This document shows, piece by piece, positions 26,519-36,795 of a stretch of DNA of 64,000 bases. The notes beneath the pieces were generated by a model. It made no database searches. It saw only the letters and a list, made by a program, of their open reading frames with translations, and was not told where the DNA came from. A program made the position numbers and the translations under genes. Source of the stretch: Ignavibacteria bacterium (GTDB lineage: Bacteria; Bacteroidota; Ignavibacteria; Ch128b). How positions within the stretch are numbered: position 1 is the first letter of the stretch; every line of letters begins with the position of its first letter. The DNA lies in the NCBI GenBank assembly GCA_013177855.1, contig JABLYA010000001.1, forward strand, positions 2,064,983 to 2,128,982, read 5' to 3'.

Positions 26519-28669
26519 ATGAATAAGAGAAACTCTATCAATCTTCTTCTGATTCTTTTTGTCTCAATATCCATTCTCGCTGGTTGTTCAAGTTCAAAAG
26601 ATGCTTTATATCAAAAACAACCTGGTTATGAGAATGTGAAAGCTGGCACTTATGATAATGGTAAGATGTGGACATTCGATTTCCCGCCAATTAAATATTT
26701 CGAGAGTCAATATAATTTCAGTCCATCACAGGAATGGTTCGATAACGCAAGACTTGCTGCTTTGAGATTGCCGGGATGTTCTGCATCGTTCGTATCTGAA
26801 GATGGACTTGTGATGACAAATCATCACTGCGTAAGGGGCGCTCTTGATCAGGTTAATAGAGAAGGGGAAAATCTTCCTGAGAATGGTTTCTTTGCTCAAA
26901 CTCTCGAAGAGGAAAGAAAAGTCCCAAATCTTTACATTGATCAGCTGATGTTAATTGAAGATGTAACTGATCAAGTTAAGGCAGCATTTGAATCAGGAAA
27001 AACTGATGAAGAAAAAGTCCAAAAGAGACAAGAAAAGATTCGAGAGCTTGAAAAAGAATATTCAAATAAAACTGGTTTAATCTGCAATGTTGTTACTTTC
27101 TTTAATGGCGGTAAATATTCAATGTACGGATATAAAAGGTATACTGATGTTCGTTTAGTTTTTGCTCCAGAGACTCAAGTCGCTTATTACGGTGGTGACT
27201 ATGACAATTTCACTTATCCAAGATACGATGTCGATTTTGCTTTCTATCGAGTTTATGAAAATGGAAAGCCACTCAAAACAAAAAATTATTTCAAATGGAA
27301 CAAAGAAGGTGTGAAAGAAGGCGAATTGATTTTTGTGATTGGTAACCCAGGAAGAACAAACAGACTTTATACAATCTCACAATTAAATTTCTTAAGGGAT
27401 TATGCATATCCTTTTCAACTTGATCTATTAAAAGGTCTGGTTGACATTTATTCTAACTACTTGCAAAAACATCCTGATAAGAAATTACAATATCAATCAA
27501 TGCTTTTTGGTTTTTCAAATTCACTTAAGGCAATCACTGGCTATCATGGTGGATTGAAAGATCCTTACTTAATGTCAAAGAAAATTGATTTCGAACAAAA
27601 TTTCAGAAATACAATTAATTCAAATCCAGAATTGAAAAAGAAATATGGAAATATCTGGGATGAACTTGCTGAGTTTCAAAAAGAAAAAGCAAAATACATT
27701 CGAAAAGTTAATGCATTGAATTTAAGAGCGCGATCGGGAAAATCTTTGTATTTTCAAGTTGCTTCTGATCTAGTTGAGTTTGCTGAACAAGTAAAACTTC
27801 CAGATGAGAAAAGAGGAGCGAGATTTAAAGACTCTGTTCTGGCAAACACAAAAGCAAGATTTCTTCCCAAAGATATTGATCTCGAAATCCAACTTGCAAT
27901 GCTTGCATTCCAGTTAGATGATTTGAAAAAAGCATTTGGAAATGAACTCAAAGCATTAAACGATTTACTTGCAGGTCAATCTCCACAAGATGCAGCAAAT
28001 CGTCTTAACAATTCAACGATTGTTTTCAATAAAGACGAAGTCAATCGTTTGCTTGATAATCCTGATGAAATTCTTAAATCAAATGATCCGTTTATAAAAT
28101 TTGTTCTCGATACAAAGAAATTAGCCGATGATTTGACAAAGAAATATCAAGACATTCAGCAAAAAGAGCAGGCAAAGGTTCAGCTGCTCGGAAATGCAAT
28201 TTATGATGTTTATGGAACTTCACTTCCGCCAGATGCAACATTTACATTGAGAATTTCTGACGGTGTTGTAAAAGGTTATGAGTATAACGGAACAATTGCT
28301 CCACCGATTACAACTTATTATGGAATGTATGATAGATATTATTCATTCAAAGGCTATCAAGATTGGGATTTGCCAGAGAGATGGAAAAATCCACCAGCTG
28401 AATTTGATTTATCCACACCATTAAACTTTGTTTCAACTGCTGATATTATTGGCGGAAACTCTGGAAGCCCGCTTGTTAATAAAAATCTTGAAGTCGTTGG
28501 ACTTGCATTCGATGGAAACATTGAAAGCTTGCCAGGTAATTTCATTTTTGATGATACAAAGAATAGAACAGTTGCTGTTCACACTGCAGGAATTACAGAA
28601 GCACTTGAAGATATTTACAAAGCGACAAGAATTGTAAAAGAATTACTTAATGGTAAGATTGTAGAATAG
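26519..28669 (+). CDS. S46 dipeptidyl-peptidase (DPP7/DPP11 family), lipoprotein
   Basis: From the ATG at 26519 (GGAGAG just before) the protein has 716 residues and starts MNKRNSINLLLILFV with lipobox LAGC, so it should be a lipid-anchored periplasmic or outer-membrane protein. The chymotrypsin-fold triad is visible: TNHHC at residues 100-104 (His), PRYDVDFAF (Asp about residue 239) and GGNSGSP (Ser648). A helical insert around residues 400-520 matches the alpha-domain that makes these exopeptidases. The residue 18 positions after the serine is glycine, as in DPP7 (hydrophobic P1), not arginine as in DPP11 (acidic P1). The frame opens upstream to 26432 but that stretch overlaps mqnD. Confidence 0.9.
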   Translation: MNKRNSINLLLILFVSISILAGCSSSKDALYQKQPGYENVKAGTYDNGKMWTFDFPPIKYFESQYNFSPSQEWFDNARLAALRLPGCSASFVSEDGLVMTNHHCVRGALDQVNREGENLPENGFFAQTLEEERKVPNLYIDQLMLIEDVTDQVKAAFESGKTDEEKVQKRQEKIRELEKEYSNKTGLICNVVTFFNGGKYSMYGYKRYTDVRLVFAPETQVAYYGGDYDNFTYPRYDVDFAFYRVYENGKPLKTKNYFKWNKEGVKEGELIFVIGNPGRTNRLYTISQLNFLRDYAYPFQLDLLKGLVDIYSNYLQKHPDKKLQYQSMLFGFSNSLKAITGYHGGLKDPYLMSKKIDFEQNFRNTINSNPELKKKYGNIWDELAEFQKEKAKYIRKVNALNLRARSGKSLYFQVASDLVEFAEQVKLPDEKRGARFKDSVLANTKARFLPKDIDLEIQLAMLAFQLDDLKKAFGNELKALNDLLAGQSPQDAANRLNNSTIVFNKDEVNRLLDNPDEILKSNDPFIKFVLDTKKLADDLTKKYQDIQQKEQAKVQLLGNAIYDVYGTSLPPDATFTLRISDGVVKGYEYNGTIAPPITTYYGMYDRYYSFKGYQDWDLPERWKNPPAEFDLSTPLNFVSTADIIGGNSGSPLVNKNLEVVGLAFDGNIESLPGNFIFDDTKNRTVAVHTAGITEALEDIYKATRIVKELLNGKIVE

Positions 28670-28690
28670 TCATTTCGAAGTTTAAAACTT

Positions 28691-28728
28691 AAAAGGTCAT
28701 CCGAGGTTTTCCTCAGATGACCTTTTTT
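28691..28728. terminator. Bidirectional terminator between convergent peptidase genes
   Basis: The arms AAAAGGTCATC and GATGACCTTTT, with inner GAGG/CCTC pairing around a TTTT loop and a one-base offset, form a strong stem. T tracts follow on the plus strand, and the A run gives a T tract on the minus strand. It separates the S46 gene (+) from the M6 gene (-). Confidence 0.9.
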
Positions 28729-28773
28729 ATTTATAAAAAATTTTGAAAAATTTTTAGAGTGGAATCAACTCAC

Positions 28774-31455
28774 TTACTTCATCAGAATCATTTTCCTTGA
28801 TAAAATTTTATTCCCTGTTTCAAGAGAATAGATATAAACTCCACTTGATAAATTATTCGCTTCAAGTCTGACTATATGATTGCCAGCTTCGAGTTCATTA
28901 TTAAGAATTGTTTTCACCAATTCACCCAGAGAATTGTAAAGTTGAATTCTAACATTGGATTTTGATGGAAGATAGAAACTAATATTAGTCGTTGCATTAA
29001 ATGGATTTGGATAATTCTGATATAGCGCAAAATCTTTTGGATTTAATTCATTATCCAGCGGAGTTGAAGTTGTGCCCATAAACCAGTTATAAACTTTGGC
29101 GAATAATTGATTTCTTTTAATTGTCGAAAGACTATCATTTATACTTTCAAATCCAAATCCGAGATAAAATAATTTTGCACCTGATTGATAAGTTTTCCAT
29201 CCGCCAGTTGCATCACTGCCGTCTGTTTTAAAGGCAAGGGAAACATTAAAATCGCCGCGACTTTCAATTATATCTATACTTGTTTCATTTGCTGCGCCTT
29301 CTGTTCCATTAATTCTAAGTTGAGAGATATCTTTTCCAAACAAATCTCCTGATTTGCCATAAATCTTATTTGCAAAGATCGATGCATTTTTAATGTAGTT
29401 AATACCAAGATAATTGTGTAAGAAATCTTGATTAGCGGTATTGAGATATTCCGCAAAATTCTGTCCGCTGATAAACAATCTTCCGCCGTTGTTTAAGAAT
29501 GTCTTTAATGAATCAATAAATGAATTTTCAAACAAAGTATCTTTATTTTTTCCAGTATATACAATCATAATATCTCTGCCGTAAAAGTATCTGGGCGTGT
29601 CGTTTTCTACAAATTCAAATTTTTTGTTTAGAGAATTCAAGGCATCAAAGTAATATGAACTTAATGCTGGTTTCTCTGCTCTGGAGTAGATAAGAATTTT
29701 AGGAATTCCAATTAAAACTTTGATACTGTCGGAAAATTGATTCCCGCCTGAAACTACATTGTATTTGAGATAAATGTATCGACTTTCAAAATTTGGTGAG
29801 ACGAGTAATAAACTATCCAGAGAAATATTGACTTCTTCAAGACCGTTAAGAGAAATAGTTTTGGAGTTATTTAGAAATTGCAAGTCATTCGCATCGGCAA
29901 AAAGAGTGATTTGAGTTGAGTTTGAAGAAATTTGTTCGACATTTTTAAGTTTTAATGTTGCCGTAGCCAATTCTCCAGGTTCAAGTCGACCGTTTTTAAT
30001 TGGTGATGCTTCCAAAAGCGATACATCTTTTGCAATTACATAAGGTTGAGTACCAATATCAAGAGTTGCAATCATATCAAGTCCACTAACTCGAATATTT
30101 CTAACAGACACATAAGTTGCTTGATTGTTGTAATCGTTACTGTTTGGATTTGAAGCAGCATCGAAGCGAGTGTTGTTTGTTGAGCCTGGGTAAGGGTCAC
30201 CTGCATCGCCGCGATTTCTGCCGCGATTTAAGTCCCACAATCCATCAGCTTGAACTAATCCAACTTTATAATGATTTTCATCACGATTATTGGTTTTTGC
30301 ATCATCAACATGATAAATCAATAAGCCGCCGATGTAAAGATTTTTATCAAAGCCAATTTTTTGTCTATTTTCAACCAAGAAATATTCTTGACCAATTGGT
30401 CCCATTCTCCACATTCTATAAGCAATTGGGTTTTGTTCAACATTTGGAATTACCATATTTGGATTATATCCGCCAATATCAATCACATTAATCCAGCCAA
30501 GTTGTTTTTTACACCAAACGCTCATATGAACAGGTATCTCAGGCGTATTTCCGTTTCCACCCCAGCTTCCGCCCGCCATTAAACACCAATTACCCAATCC
30601 TTCTGAAGAATTGTCTGTATCATATAAATCAGGCAGACCAAAAATGTGACCAAATTCATGTGTAAAAACACCAATTTCTACTAAATCACCTATTTGATTA
30701 TTATTTCCTTCAAGCTCTGGCTGAATTGCATAATCACCATCAATTAAAACATATTTCCCTGAAACAGAATCAATATCATTTGTGCGATATGGCTGCCCAT
30801 TAGTTAGCATTCTGAAATTCCAGCGATGAGACCAGATATTTTGAGCACCTGCTTCAGCTCCTGCGCCTGTATGAACAACTGCAACAAACCCAATTCTAGG
30901 ATTACCTTGATTGTCGTAATATTGAATAAATTTAGAAAAGTCCAATGTTGAGTCGGCAGCTTTAATTAAATCTAGAGTAAATCTTGGACCACCATTGGCA
31001 GAAAGTCCATTATCACTGCCAACATAGGAAGCCATTGTACCAGGAACTTGGTACCAATTTGTACAATAACCTGAGAAATAAAGCTGTTGATAAGAAATTT
31101 CTCGGTAATAATCCGTGATTGTTCCAGTTGGATTTGGTCCATCAAAAAGTTTTTGTTGAAATTGCTCCCTTGAGTATCTCGGATTTGAATCAGCATATCT
31201 GCCGAGTAAAGTTAGAGCAAAAACAGTATCGGAAACTAAAGCAGATTTGGGAAGAAGTCCAGCATTTACTTTTTCTCTAAGAATTCTTCTCTCTTCAAAC
31301 TTTTTCGCGTAATACCCTTCACTATAACTCTTTTGAACTTCTTCAAAAAATCTCTTCACATGATCTGGCATTTTTAAGCCCGGTTTAGGTGATTCGACTG
31401 CTAAAAGATAAGAAGTGAAAAGAAAGAACAGAAAAATTTTTGTGAAATGTTTCAT
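28774..31455 (-). CDS. M6-family metalloprotease with T9SS sorting domain
   Basis: The 893-residue protein has a signal peptide (MKHFTKIFLFFLFTSYLLA), a short propeptide-like region and an M6 domain (~residues 60-430). The zinc motif is FTHEFGHIFGLPDLYD (HExxHxxGxxD), preceded by a YREISYQQLYFSGYC stretch typical of M6 proteases. The middle holds beta-sandwich regions and a GATase-like segment (LFISGQNFAEYL). The last ~80 residues are the T9SS sorting domain (LYQNYPNPFNATTNISF, SGVYIYSLETGNKIL). It should be a secreted endopeptidase of the immune-inhibitor-A type. GGAGA precedes the start. It is divergent from nadE, with a 54-bp gap that must contain both promoters. Confidence 0.9.
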   Translation of the reverse strand: MKHFTKIFLFFLFTSYLLAVESPKPGLKMPDHVKRFFEEVQKSYSEGYYAKKFEERRILREKVNAGLLPKSALVSDTVFALTLLGRYADSNPRYSREQFQQKLFDGPNPTGTITDYYREISYQQLYFSGYCTNWYQVPGTMASYVGSDNGLSANGGPRFTLDLIKAADSTLDFSKFIQYYDNQGNPRIGFVAVVHTGAGAEAGAQNIWSHRWNFRMLTNGQPYRTNDIDSVSGKYVLIDGDYAIQPELEGNNNQIGDLVEIGVFTHEFGHIFGLPDLYDTDNSSEGLGNWCLMAGGSWGGNGNTPEIPVHMSVWCKKQLGWINVIDIGGYNPNMVIPNVEQNPIAYRMWRMGPIGQEYFLVENRQKIGFDKNLYIGGLLIYHVDDAKTNNRDENHYKVGLVQADGLWDLNRGRNRGDAGDPYPGSTNNTRFDAASNPNSNDYNNQATYVSVRNIRVSGLDMIATLDIGTQPYVIAKDVSLLEASPIKNGRLEPGELATATLKLKNVEQISSNSTQITLFADANDLQFLNNSKTISLNGLEEVNISLDSLLLVSPNFESRYIYLKYNVVSGGNQFSDSIKVLIGIPKILIYSRAEKPALSSYYFDALNSLNKKFEFVENDTPRYFYGRDIMIVYTGKNKDTLFENSFIDSLKTFLNNGGRLFISGQNFAEYLNTANQDFLHNYLGINYIKNASIFANKIYGKSGDLFGKDISQLRINGTEGAANETSIDIIESRGDFNVSLAFKTDGSDATGGWKTYQSGAKLFYLGFGFESINDSLSTIKRNQLFAKVYNWFMGTTSTPLDNELNPKDFALYQNYPNPFNATTNISFYLPSKSNVRIQLYNSLGELVKTILNNELEAGNHIVRLEANNLSSGVYIYSLETGNKILSRKMILMK

Positions 31456-31509
31456 TATGAGTTCTCCATTTGTTTTTGATTAGCTTTTACCATTAAGTAT
31501 TTTTGAAAT

Positions 31510-33144
31510 ATGAAAATTACATTAGCAAGTATAAATCCTACAATTGGTTATCTAAAATTTAACTTTCAAAAAATTTTATTAAATATCAAGCAAGCAGAAG
31601 ATGCAGGTTCAGATCTGGTAATTTTTCCTGAGCTTGCATTAATTGGTTATCCGCCGCTTGATTTGCTTGATAAAAAATCATTTGTGGATGAAGTAATTTC
31701 TTATCATGAGAAAATCGCTGAACATTCAAAAAACATTGTTGTAATTTTTGGCAGCGTCACTCGATTTGAAGATGAAATCGGGACAAATCTTTTTAATTCT
31801 GCTGTTGTTTGTATTGATGGAAAAATTAAATCAATTCATAAAAAATCACTTCTGCCTAATTACGATGTGTTTGATGAAGTAAGATATTTTGAACCATCGA
31901 AAGATATTCACTTGCTTGAATACAAAGGGGAAAAGTTTGGAATAACAATTTGCGAAGATGCCTGGAATGATAAAGATTTCTGGATGCACAGATTGTATGA
32001 ATTTGATCCTGTGGAAGAAAATGTAAGATTAGGTGCTGATTTTATTATCAACATATCCGCAAGTCCATTCAGCATTGGAAAAGAAAAAATTCGAACGGAA
32101 ATGTTTTCTCAAATTGCTAGAAAACATAAAAAGACAGTTCTATATGTAAATCAAGTTGGTGCAAATACTGATTTAATTTTTGACGGCGGTGCAAAAGTCT
32201 TTGATAGAAACGGCAATTTAATTCTTGCATCTAATCGTTTTGAAGAAAGTTCTGTTCTTTTCGATACTGAAATTGAATATGAACCAATTCATTATAATTT
32301 CACTTCTGATGCAGAAGAAATTTATAATGCTTTAATTTTGGGAATCAAAGACTATTGTAATAAGACAGGTTTTCAGAAAGTGGTTTTGGGGTTAAGTGGT
32401 GGAATTGATTCAGCACTTGTAGCGGTTCTTGCAACAGAAGCTCTCGGACCTGAAAATGTTTTGTGTGTTATGATGCCTTCACAATATTCTTCGGAAGGAA
32501 GTATTACTCACTCGCAAAAGTTAATTCAAAATATTGGTGTAAAGAGTACAATTATCCCGATTCAAAATTTGTTTGAAGAATTCAAAAAAAGTCTTAAAAA
32601 AGAATTTGATGATTTGCCTGAGGATATTACAGAAGAAAATTTACAATCAAGAATTCGCGGTGTTTTATTAATGGCTTTGTCAAATAAATTTGGTTATTTA
32701 CTTCTTGCAACTGGTAATAAGTCCGAGCTCGCAACAGGTTATGCAACTCTTTATGGTGATATGTGCGGCGGACTTGCACCAATTTCGGATGTTTACAAGA
32801 CAAGAGTTTATGAAATTGCTCACTTTATAAATCGTGACAGAGAAATTATTCCAATTGAAATTATAAACAAAGTTCCTTCTGCCGAGCTTCGACCAAATCA
32901 AACTGATCAGGATACTTTACCTCCTTACGATGTTCTTGATAAAATTCTTTACTTATACATTGAAGAGGCAAAAGAAGAAGATGAGATTGTTGAAGCAGGT
33001 TTTGATCGAGAGCTCGTGAGAAGGGTTTTAAAAATGGTCGATCACGCAGAGTATAAAAGAAAACAAGCAGCTCCAGGACTAAAAGTGACCAACAAGGCAT
33101 TTGGTCCTGGAAGAAGATTTCCAATAGTTCAGAGGTGGAGATGA
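31510..33144 (+). CDS. nadE: NAD+ synthase, glutamine-hydrolysing
   Basis: It amidates deamido-NAD with glutamine nitrogen. The N-terminal ~250 residues form a nitrilase-fold glutaminase with the Glu-Lys-Cys triad in FPELALIGYPP, HKKSLLPNYDVFDE and ITICEDAWND. The C-terminal synthetase has the N-type ATP pyrophosphatase loop LGLSGGIDSALVA and later LLATGNKSELATGYATLYGDM. The 544-residue length is that of the two-domain bacterial enzyme. Its stop overlaps the dsbD start as ATGA. Confidence 0.94.
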   Translation: MKITLASINPTIGYLKFNFQKILLNIKQAEDAGSDLVIFPELALIGYPPLDLLDKKSFVDEVISYHEKIAEHSKNIVVIFGSVTRFEDEIGTNLFNSAVVCIDGKIKSIHKKSLLPNYDVFDEVRYFEPSKDIHLLEYKGEKFGITICEDAWNDKDFWMHRLYEFDPVEENVRLGADFIINISASPFSIGKEKIRTEMFSQIARKHKKTVLYVNQVGANTDLIFDGGAKVFDRNGNLILASNRFEESSVLFDTEIEYEPIHYNFTSDAEEIYNALILGIKDYCNKTGFQKVVLGLSGGIDSALVAVLATEALGPENVLCVMMPSQYSSEGSITHSQKLIQNIGVKSTIIPIQNLFEEFKKSLKKEFDDLPEDITEENLQSRIRGVLLMALSNKFGYLLLATGNKSELATGYATLYGDMCGGLAPISDVYKTRVYEIAHFINRDREIIPIEIINKVPSAELRPNQTDQDTLPPYDVLDKILYLYIEEAKEEDEIVEAGFDRELVRRVLKMVDHAEYKRKQAAPGLKVTNKAFGPGRRFPIVQRWR

Positions 33145-34862
33145 AAAAAATAATTTATTTAATTGTTTCGCTTTTACTAACAACTTCAGTTTACTCACAA
33201 AAAGTATTAACCATTGAAGCAAGCAAAAGTCACACAAAAATTAAATCGGGTGAAAATCTTTACTTGATACTCAAAGTTAAGATTGATCCTGAATGGCATA
33301 TTAACTCAAATAAGCCAAATGAAGATTATTTAATCCCAAGTGATGTTTCAATTAATTCCGCTGAAGGTTTTTTAATCTCACAGAAAATTTTCCCGAAAGC
33401 AAAGGAACTTAAATTTGATTTTTCCGATGTTCCTGTTTCAGTGTTCGAAGGAGAATTTGAAATTCCACTGATTATCCGAATTCCCGAGAATTTGAAAGAA
33501 GGAAATTACAAATTTGAAATTGAGTTTTCTTATCAAGCCTGTAATAATCAAACCTGTCTGCCGCCGGATAAAGAAAAAGTTTTAGTTGAAATTGGTGTAG
33601 TCTCCAATTCTTCTCAAGAAGCGAAAAATTCAAATTTCAACTTTGCAGCATTTGAAAAGAAAGCTGAAGATAAAAAAGAAAGTTCTTTGTTTGATGAAGG
33701 AAATCTTTTACTTTCATTTATATTGGTTTTTTTAGGTGGACTTGCACTTAACTTGACACCTTGTGTATATCCTTTAATCCCCATTACACTTGGTTATTTT
33801 GGAGGACAAAGCGAAAGTAAAACATCCAGATTGTTTGCTCTTGCTCTTGTCTATGTAACTGGAATGGCAATTACATACTCTATCATTGGAGTCGTTACAG
33901 CTTTAAGTGGAAGTTTGTTTGGTTCTTTACTTCAAAATCCATTTGTATTAATTGGAATTGCTTTGGTGTTGGTTGCTTTATCGTTGAGTATGTTTGGTTT
34001 ATATGAATTTCAATTGCCAGCATCGTGGATGGCTAAATTTGGTGAAGCTCGTTCAGGATATTTTGGTTCTTTATTTATGGGATTAACGATGGGAATTGTT
34101 GCAGCCCCTTGCATTGGACCTTTTGTTGTTGGATTGCTTACATTCGTTGGTGCAAAGGGTGATCCATTATTTGGTTTCTTTATTTTCTTTGTTTTAGCAC
34201 TCGGGCTCGGCTTCCCTTACATTTTCCTTGCTGTATTTTCAGGAAAGATTAAATCACTGCCAAGAAGCGGCGAATGGATGATCTCTGTAAAGAAAATTTT
34301 TGGATTTGTATTGATTGGAATGGCAATTTATTTCTTGCTTCCACTTTTGCCTGAAACTTTCAGAGGATACATTCTTCCATCTTTTATGATCTTAAGTTCA
34401 GTTTATCTTCTTGTATTTGATAAAACAGGGAATAATCTTAAAACATTTTCTTACATTAAAAGTGCAATTCTTGTGGTGATTGCTCTAATTGGTTTATGGC
34501 TCTTAATTCCATCTGAAAAAGAATCTATTGAATGGGAGAAAGTCAGGGTCGAACAAATTAATTTAGGAAACGGACAGCCAGTTATAATTGATTTTTATGC
34601 TGATTGGTGTGTACCATGCAAAGAGCTTGATGCAATGACTTTTACAGATAAAAATGTAATTGAAGAAGCAAAAAGATTTAGACGATACAAAGTTGATTTA
34701 ACTTCGACTGGAAGCGAACAAACTCAACTTGCAATGAAGAAATATTCTATTGTTGGTGTTCCCACTGTAATTTTATTTGATTCAAATGGCAACGAAGCAA
34801 AAAGAATTACTTCTTTTGTAAATGCTGAAGAATTCTTAAAAATTATGAAAGAAATAGAGTGA
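33141..34862 (+). CDS. dsbD: DsbD-family thiol:disulfide reductant transporter
   Basis: It passes electrons from cytosolic thioredoxin across the inner membrane to periplasmic thiol proteins. Domain order is full length: signal peptide (MKKIIYLIVSLLLTTSVYS), an N-terminal DsbD-alpha-like domain with QACNNQTCLPP, about eight membrane helices with the paired redox cysteines in LNLTPCVYPLIPIT and AAPCIGPFVVG, and a C-terminal thioredoxin domain with DFYADWCVPCKELD. A GTG at 33135 is possible, but GAGG at 33132-33135 serves the ATG at 33141. The gene is coupled to nadE, with no obvious functional link. Confidence 0.9.
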   Translation: MKKIIYLIVSLLLTTSVYSQKVLTIEASKSHTKIKSGENLYLILKVKIDPEWHINSNKPNEDYLIPSDVSINSAEGFLISQKIFPKAKELKFDFSDVPVSVFEGEFEIPLIIRIPENLKEGNYKFEIEFSYQACNNQTCLPPDKEKVLVEIGVVSNSSQEAKNSNFNFAAFEKKAEDKKESSLFDEGNLLLSFILVFLGGLALNLTPCVYPLIPITLGYFGGQSESKTSRLFALALVYVTGMAITYSIIGVVTALSGSLFGSLLQNPFVLIGIALVLVALSLSMFGLYEFQLPASWMAKFGEARSGYFGSLFMGLTMGIVAAPCIGPFVVGLLTFVGAKGDPLFGFFIFFVLALGLGFPYIFLAVFSGKIKSLPRSGEWMISVKKIFGFVLIGMAIYFLLPLLPETFRGYILPSFMILSSVYLLVFDKTGNNLKTFSYIKSAILVVIALIGLWLLIPSEKESIEWEKVRVEQINLGNGQPVIIDFYADWCVPCKELDAMTFTDKNVIEEAKRFRRYKVDLTSTGSEQTQLAMKKYSIVGVPTVILFDSNGNEAKRITSFVNAEEFLKIMKEIE

Positions 34863-34949
34863 AAAATTTTTACATGGAAAGAACTTACATTGAAAATACT
34901 TTATAATCTCGTTAGCTTTGTAAATGAAAAATGAAAGATTAGAGGAAAA

Positions 34950-36794
34950 ATGGAAAAGGAAATAAAAGAAATAACTCACGTAACCATTCGCTTTGCCGGT
35001 GATTCAGGCGATGGAATGCAATTAACCGGAAATATCTTCGGAGATACAACTGCTCTTGTCGGTAACGATTTAAGTACGCTACCAGATTATCCGTCAGAGA
35101 TTAGAGCACCAGCTGGAACTCTTTATGGTGTTAGTGGATTTCAGCTGCATTTTGGTTCGCAGGAAATTTACACACCAGGTGATCAACCAGATGTTTTGGT
35201 TGCAATGAATCCTGCAGCATTGAAAGTCAATCTAAAGGATTTGTATCCTGGTGCAATAATTATTGTTAATAGTGATGCTTTTGATCAGAAAAATCTTCAA
35301 CTTGCTCATTTCGAATCTAATCCGCTTGAAGACGGGTCATTATCACAATATCAGGTAATTTCAGTCCCCATCACCACATTGACATTAAATGCTTTAGAGG
35401 GTATGGGTCTTTCTATGAAAGAAATGACCCGTTGTAAAAACTTTTTTACACTTGGCTTAACTTATTGGATGTTTGATAGACCTCTTGAACCTACAATAAA
35501 ATGGATTCACGAAAAGTTTGCTAAAAATCCAAAGATTGCTGAAGCAAATGAGAAAGCTCTAAAAGCTGGTTATTACTTCGGCGATACAGCTGAGATTTTC
35601 ACAATGAGATTTTCGATAAAACCTGCTAAGCTTGAGCCAGGAGTTTATCGAAATATAATGGGTAATGAAGCTCTTGCACTTGGTTTTGTCGCTGCATCTA
35701 AAAAAGCTGGTATTCCACTCTTTCAAGGTTCTTATCCAATTACACCAGCCAGTGAGATTCTTCATGAGTTGAGTGCCTTAAGAAATTATGATGTTATAAC
35801 ATTCCAAGCCGAAGATGAGATCGCAGGAATTTGTACAGCAATTGGTGCTTCATTTGCTGGTGGATTAGGAATTACAACAACAAGTGGTCCGGGATTTTCA
35901 TTGAAGAGTGAAGCAATGGGACTTGCCGTGATGGCTGAGTTACCACTTGTGATCTGTGATATTCAAAGAGCTGGTCCGAGTACAGGAATGCCAACAAAAA
36001 CTGAACAGGGCGATTTACTTCAAGCAATGTTTGGAAGAAATGGAGAAGCACCTATTCCAATAATTGCTGCTAAGAGTCCTGCCGATTGCTTTAATGCAGC
36101 TTACGAAGCTTCTCGAATTGCTATTAAATATATGACACCTGTAATTGTAATGTCGGAAGGTTACATTGCTCAGGGCTCAGAACCATGGAAAATTCCTGAT
36201 CCCGACACACTGCCGGCAATTGAAGTTAAATTTGCTAAACCAGAAGAATATCAAGAACAAAAATTTCAGCCTTATCTTCGCAATGAATTAAATGTTCGCC
36301 CATGGGCAATTCCAGGAACTCCAGGACTTGAGCATAGAATTGGTGGACTTGAAAAGAGACACATTACTGGTGAAGTTACAAGTGATCCACAGAACCATGA
36401 ATTTATGGTTAAGTTAAGACAAGAAAAGATTGATAAAATTGCAGATGATATTCCTTTGCAGGATGTTTATGGAGATCCTGAAGGTGATTTGTTAGTTCTC
36501 GGATGGGGTGGAACATTTGGCGCAATTCGTGACGCGGTTAATCGTGTTCGTGAAAAAGGTTATAAAGTCTCTCAAGCTCATTTGTTCTATTTAAATCCAA
36601 TGCCCAAAAATCTTGGTGAGATTTTACATAACTTCAAAAAAGTATTGATACCGGAACTTAATCTTGGTCAACTCGCGTTTGTCATTAGAGCTAAGTATTT
36701 AGTTCCAGTTTATCAGCTGAATAAGATTCAAGGTCTTCCGTTTAGATCTTCTGAAATTGAAAAGAAAATTTATGAATTGTTAGGAGTAAATTAA
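34950..36794 (+). CDS. korA: 2-oxoacid:ferredoxin oxidoreductase alpha subunit (fused gamma-alpha)
   Basis: With KorB it oxidises a 2-oxoacid, most likely 2-oxoglutarate, to the acyl-CoA with reduction of ferredoxin, or runs in reverse. Residues ~8-190 are the gamma-type domain (IRFAGDSGDGMQLTGNIF). Residues ~215-610 are the alpha domain (QGSYPITPASEILHEL, FQAEDEIAGICTAIGASFAGG, TTTSGPGFSLKSEAMGLA, CDIQRAGPSTGMPTKTEQGD). This 614-residue fused form is the common KorA type. The 2-oxoglutarate assignment rests on overall type, not on a decisive residue. korB begins one base after its stop. Confidence 0.9.
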   Translation: MEKEIKEITHVTIRFAGDSGDGMQLTGNIFGDTTALVGNDLSTLPDYPSEIRAPAGTLYGVSGFQLHFGSQEIYTPGDQPDVLVAMNPAALKVNLKDLYPGAIIIVNSDAFDQKNLQLAHFESNPLEDGSLSQYQVISVPITTLTLNALEGMGLSMKEMTRCKNFFTLGLTYWMFDRPLEPTIKWIHEKFAKNPKIAEANEKALKAGYYFGDTAEIFTMRFSIKPAKLEPGVYRNIMGNEALALGFVAASKKAGIPLFQGSYPITPASEILHELSALRNYDVITFQAEDEIAGICTAIGASFAGGLGITTTSGPGFSLKSEAMGLAVMAELPLVICDIQRAGPSTGMPTKTEQGDLLQAMFGRNGEAPIPIIAAKSPADCFNAAYEASRIAIKYMTPVIVMSEGYIAQGSEPWKIPDPDTLPAIEVKFAKPEEYQEQKFQPYLRNELNVRPWAIPGTPGLEHRIGGLEKRHITGEVTSDPQNHEFMVKLRQEKIDKIADDIPLQDVYGDPEGDLLVLGWGGTFGAIRDAVNRVREKGYKVSQAHLFYLNPMPKNLGEILHNFKKVLIPELNLGQLAFVIRAKYLVPVYQLNKIQGLPFRSSEIEKKIYELLGVN

Positions 36795-36795
36795 T

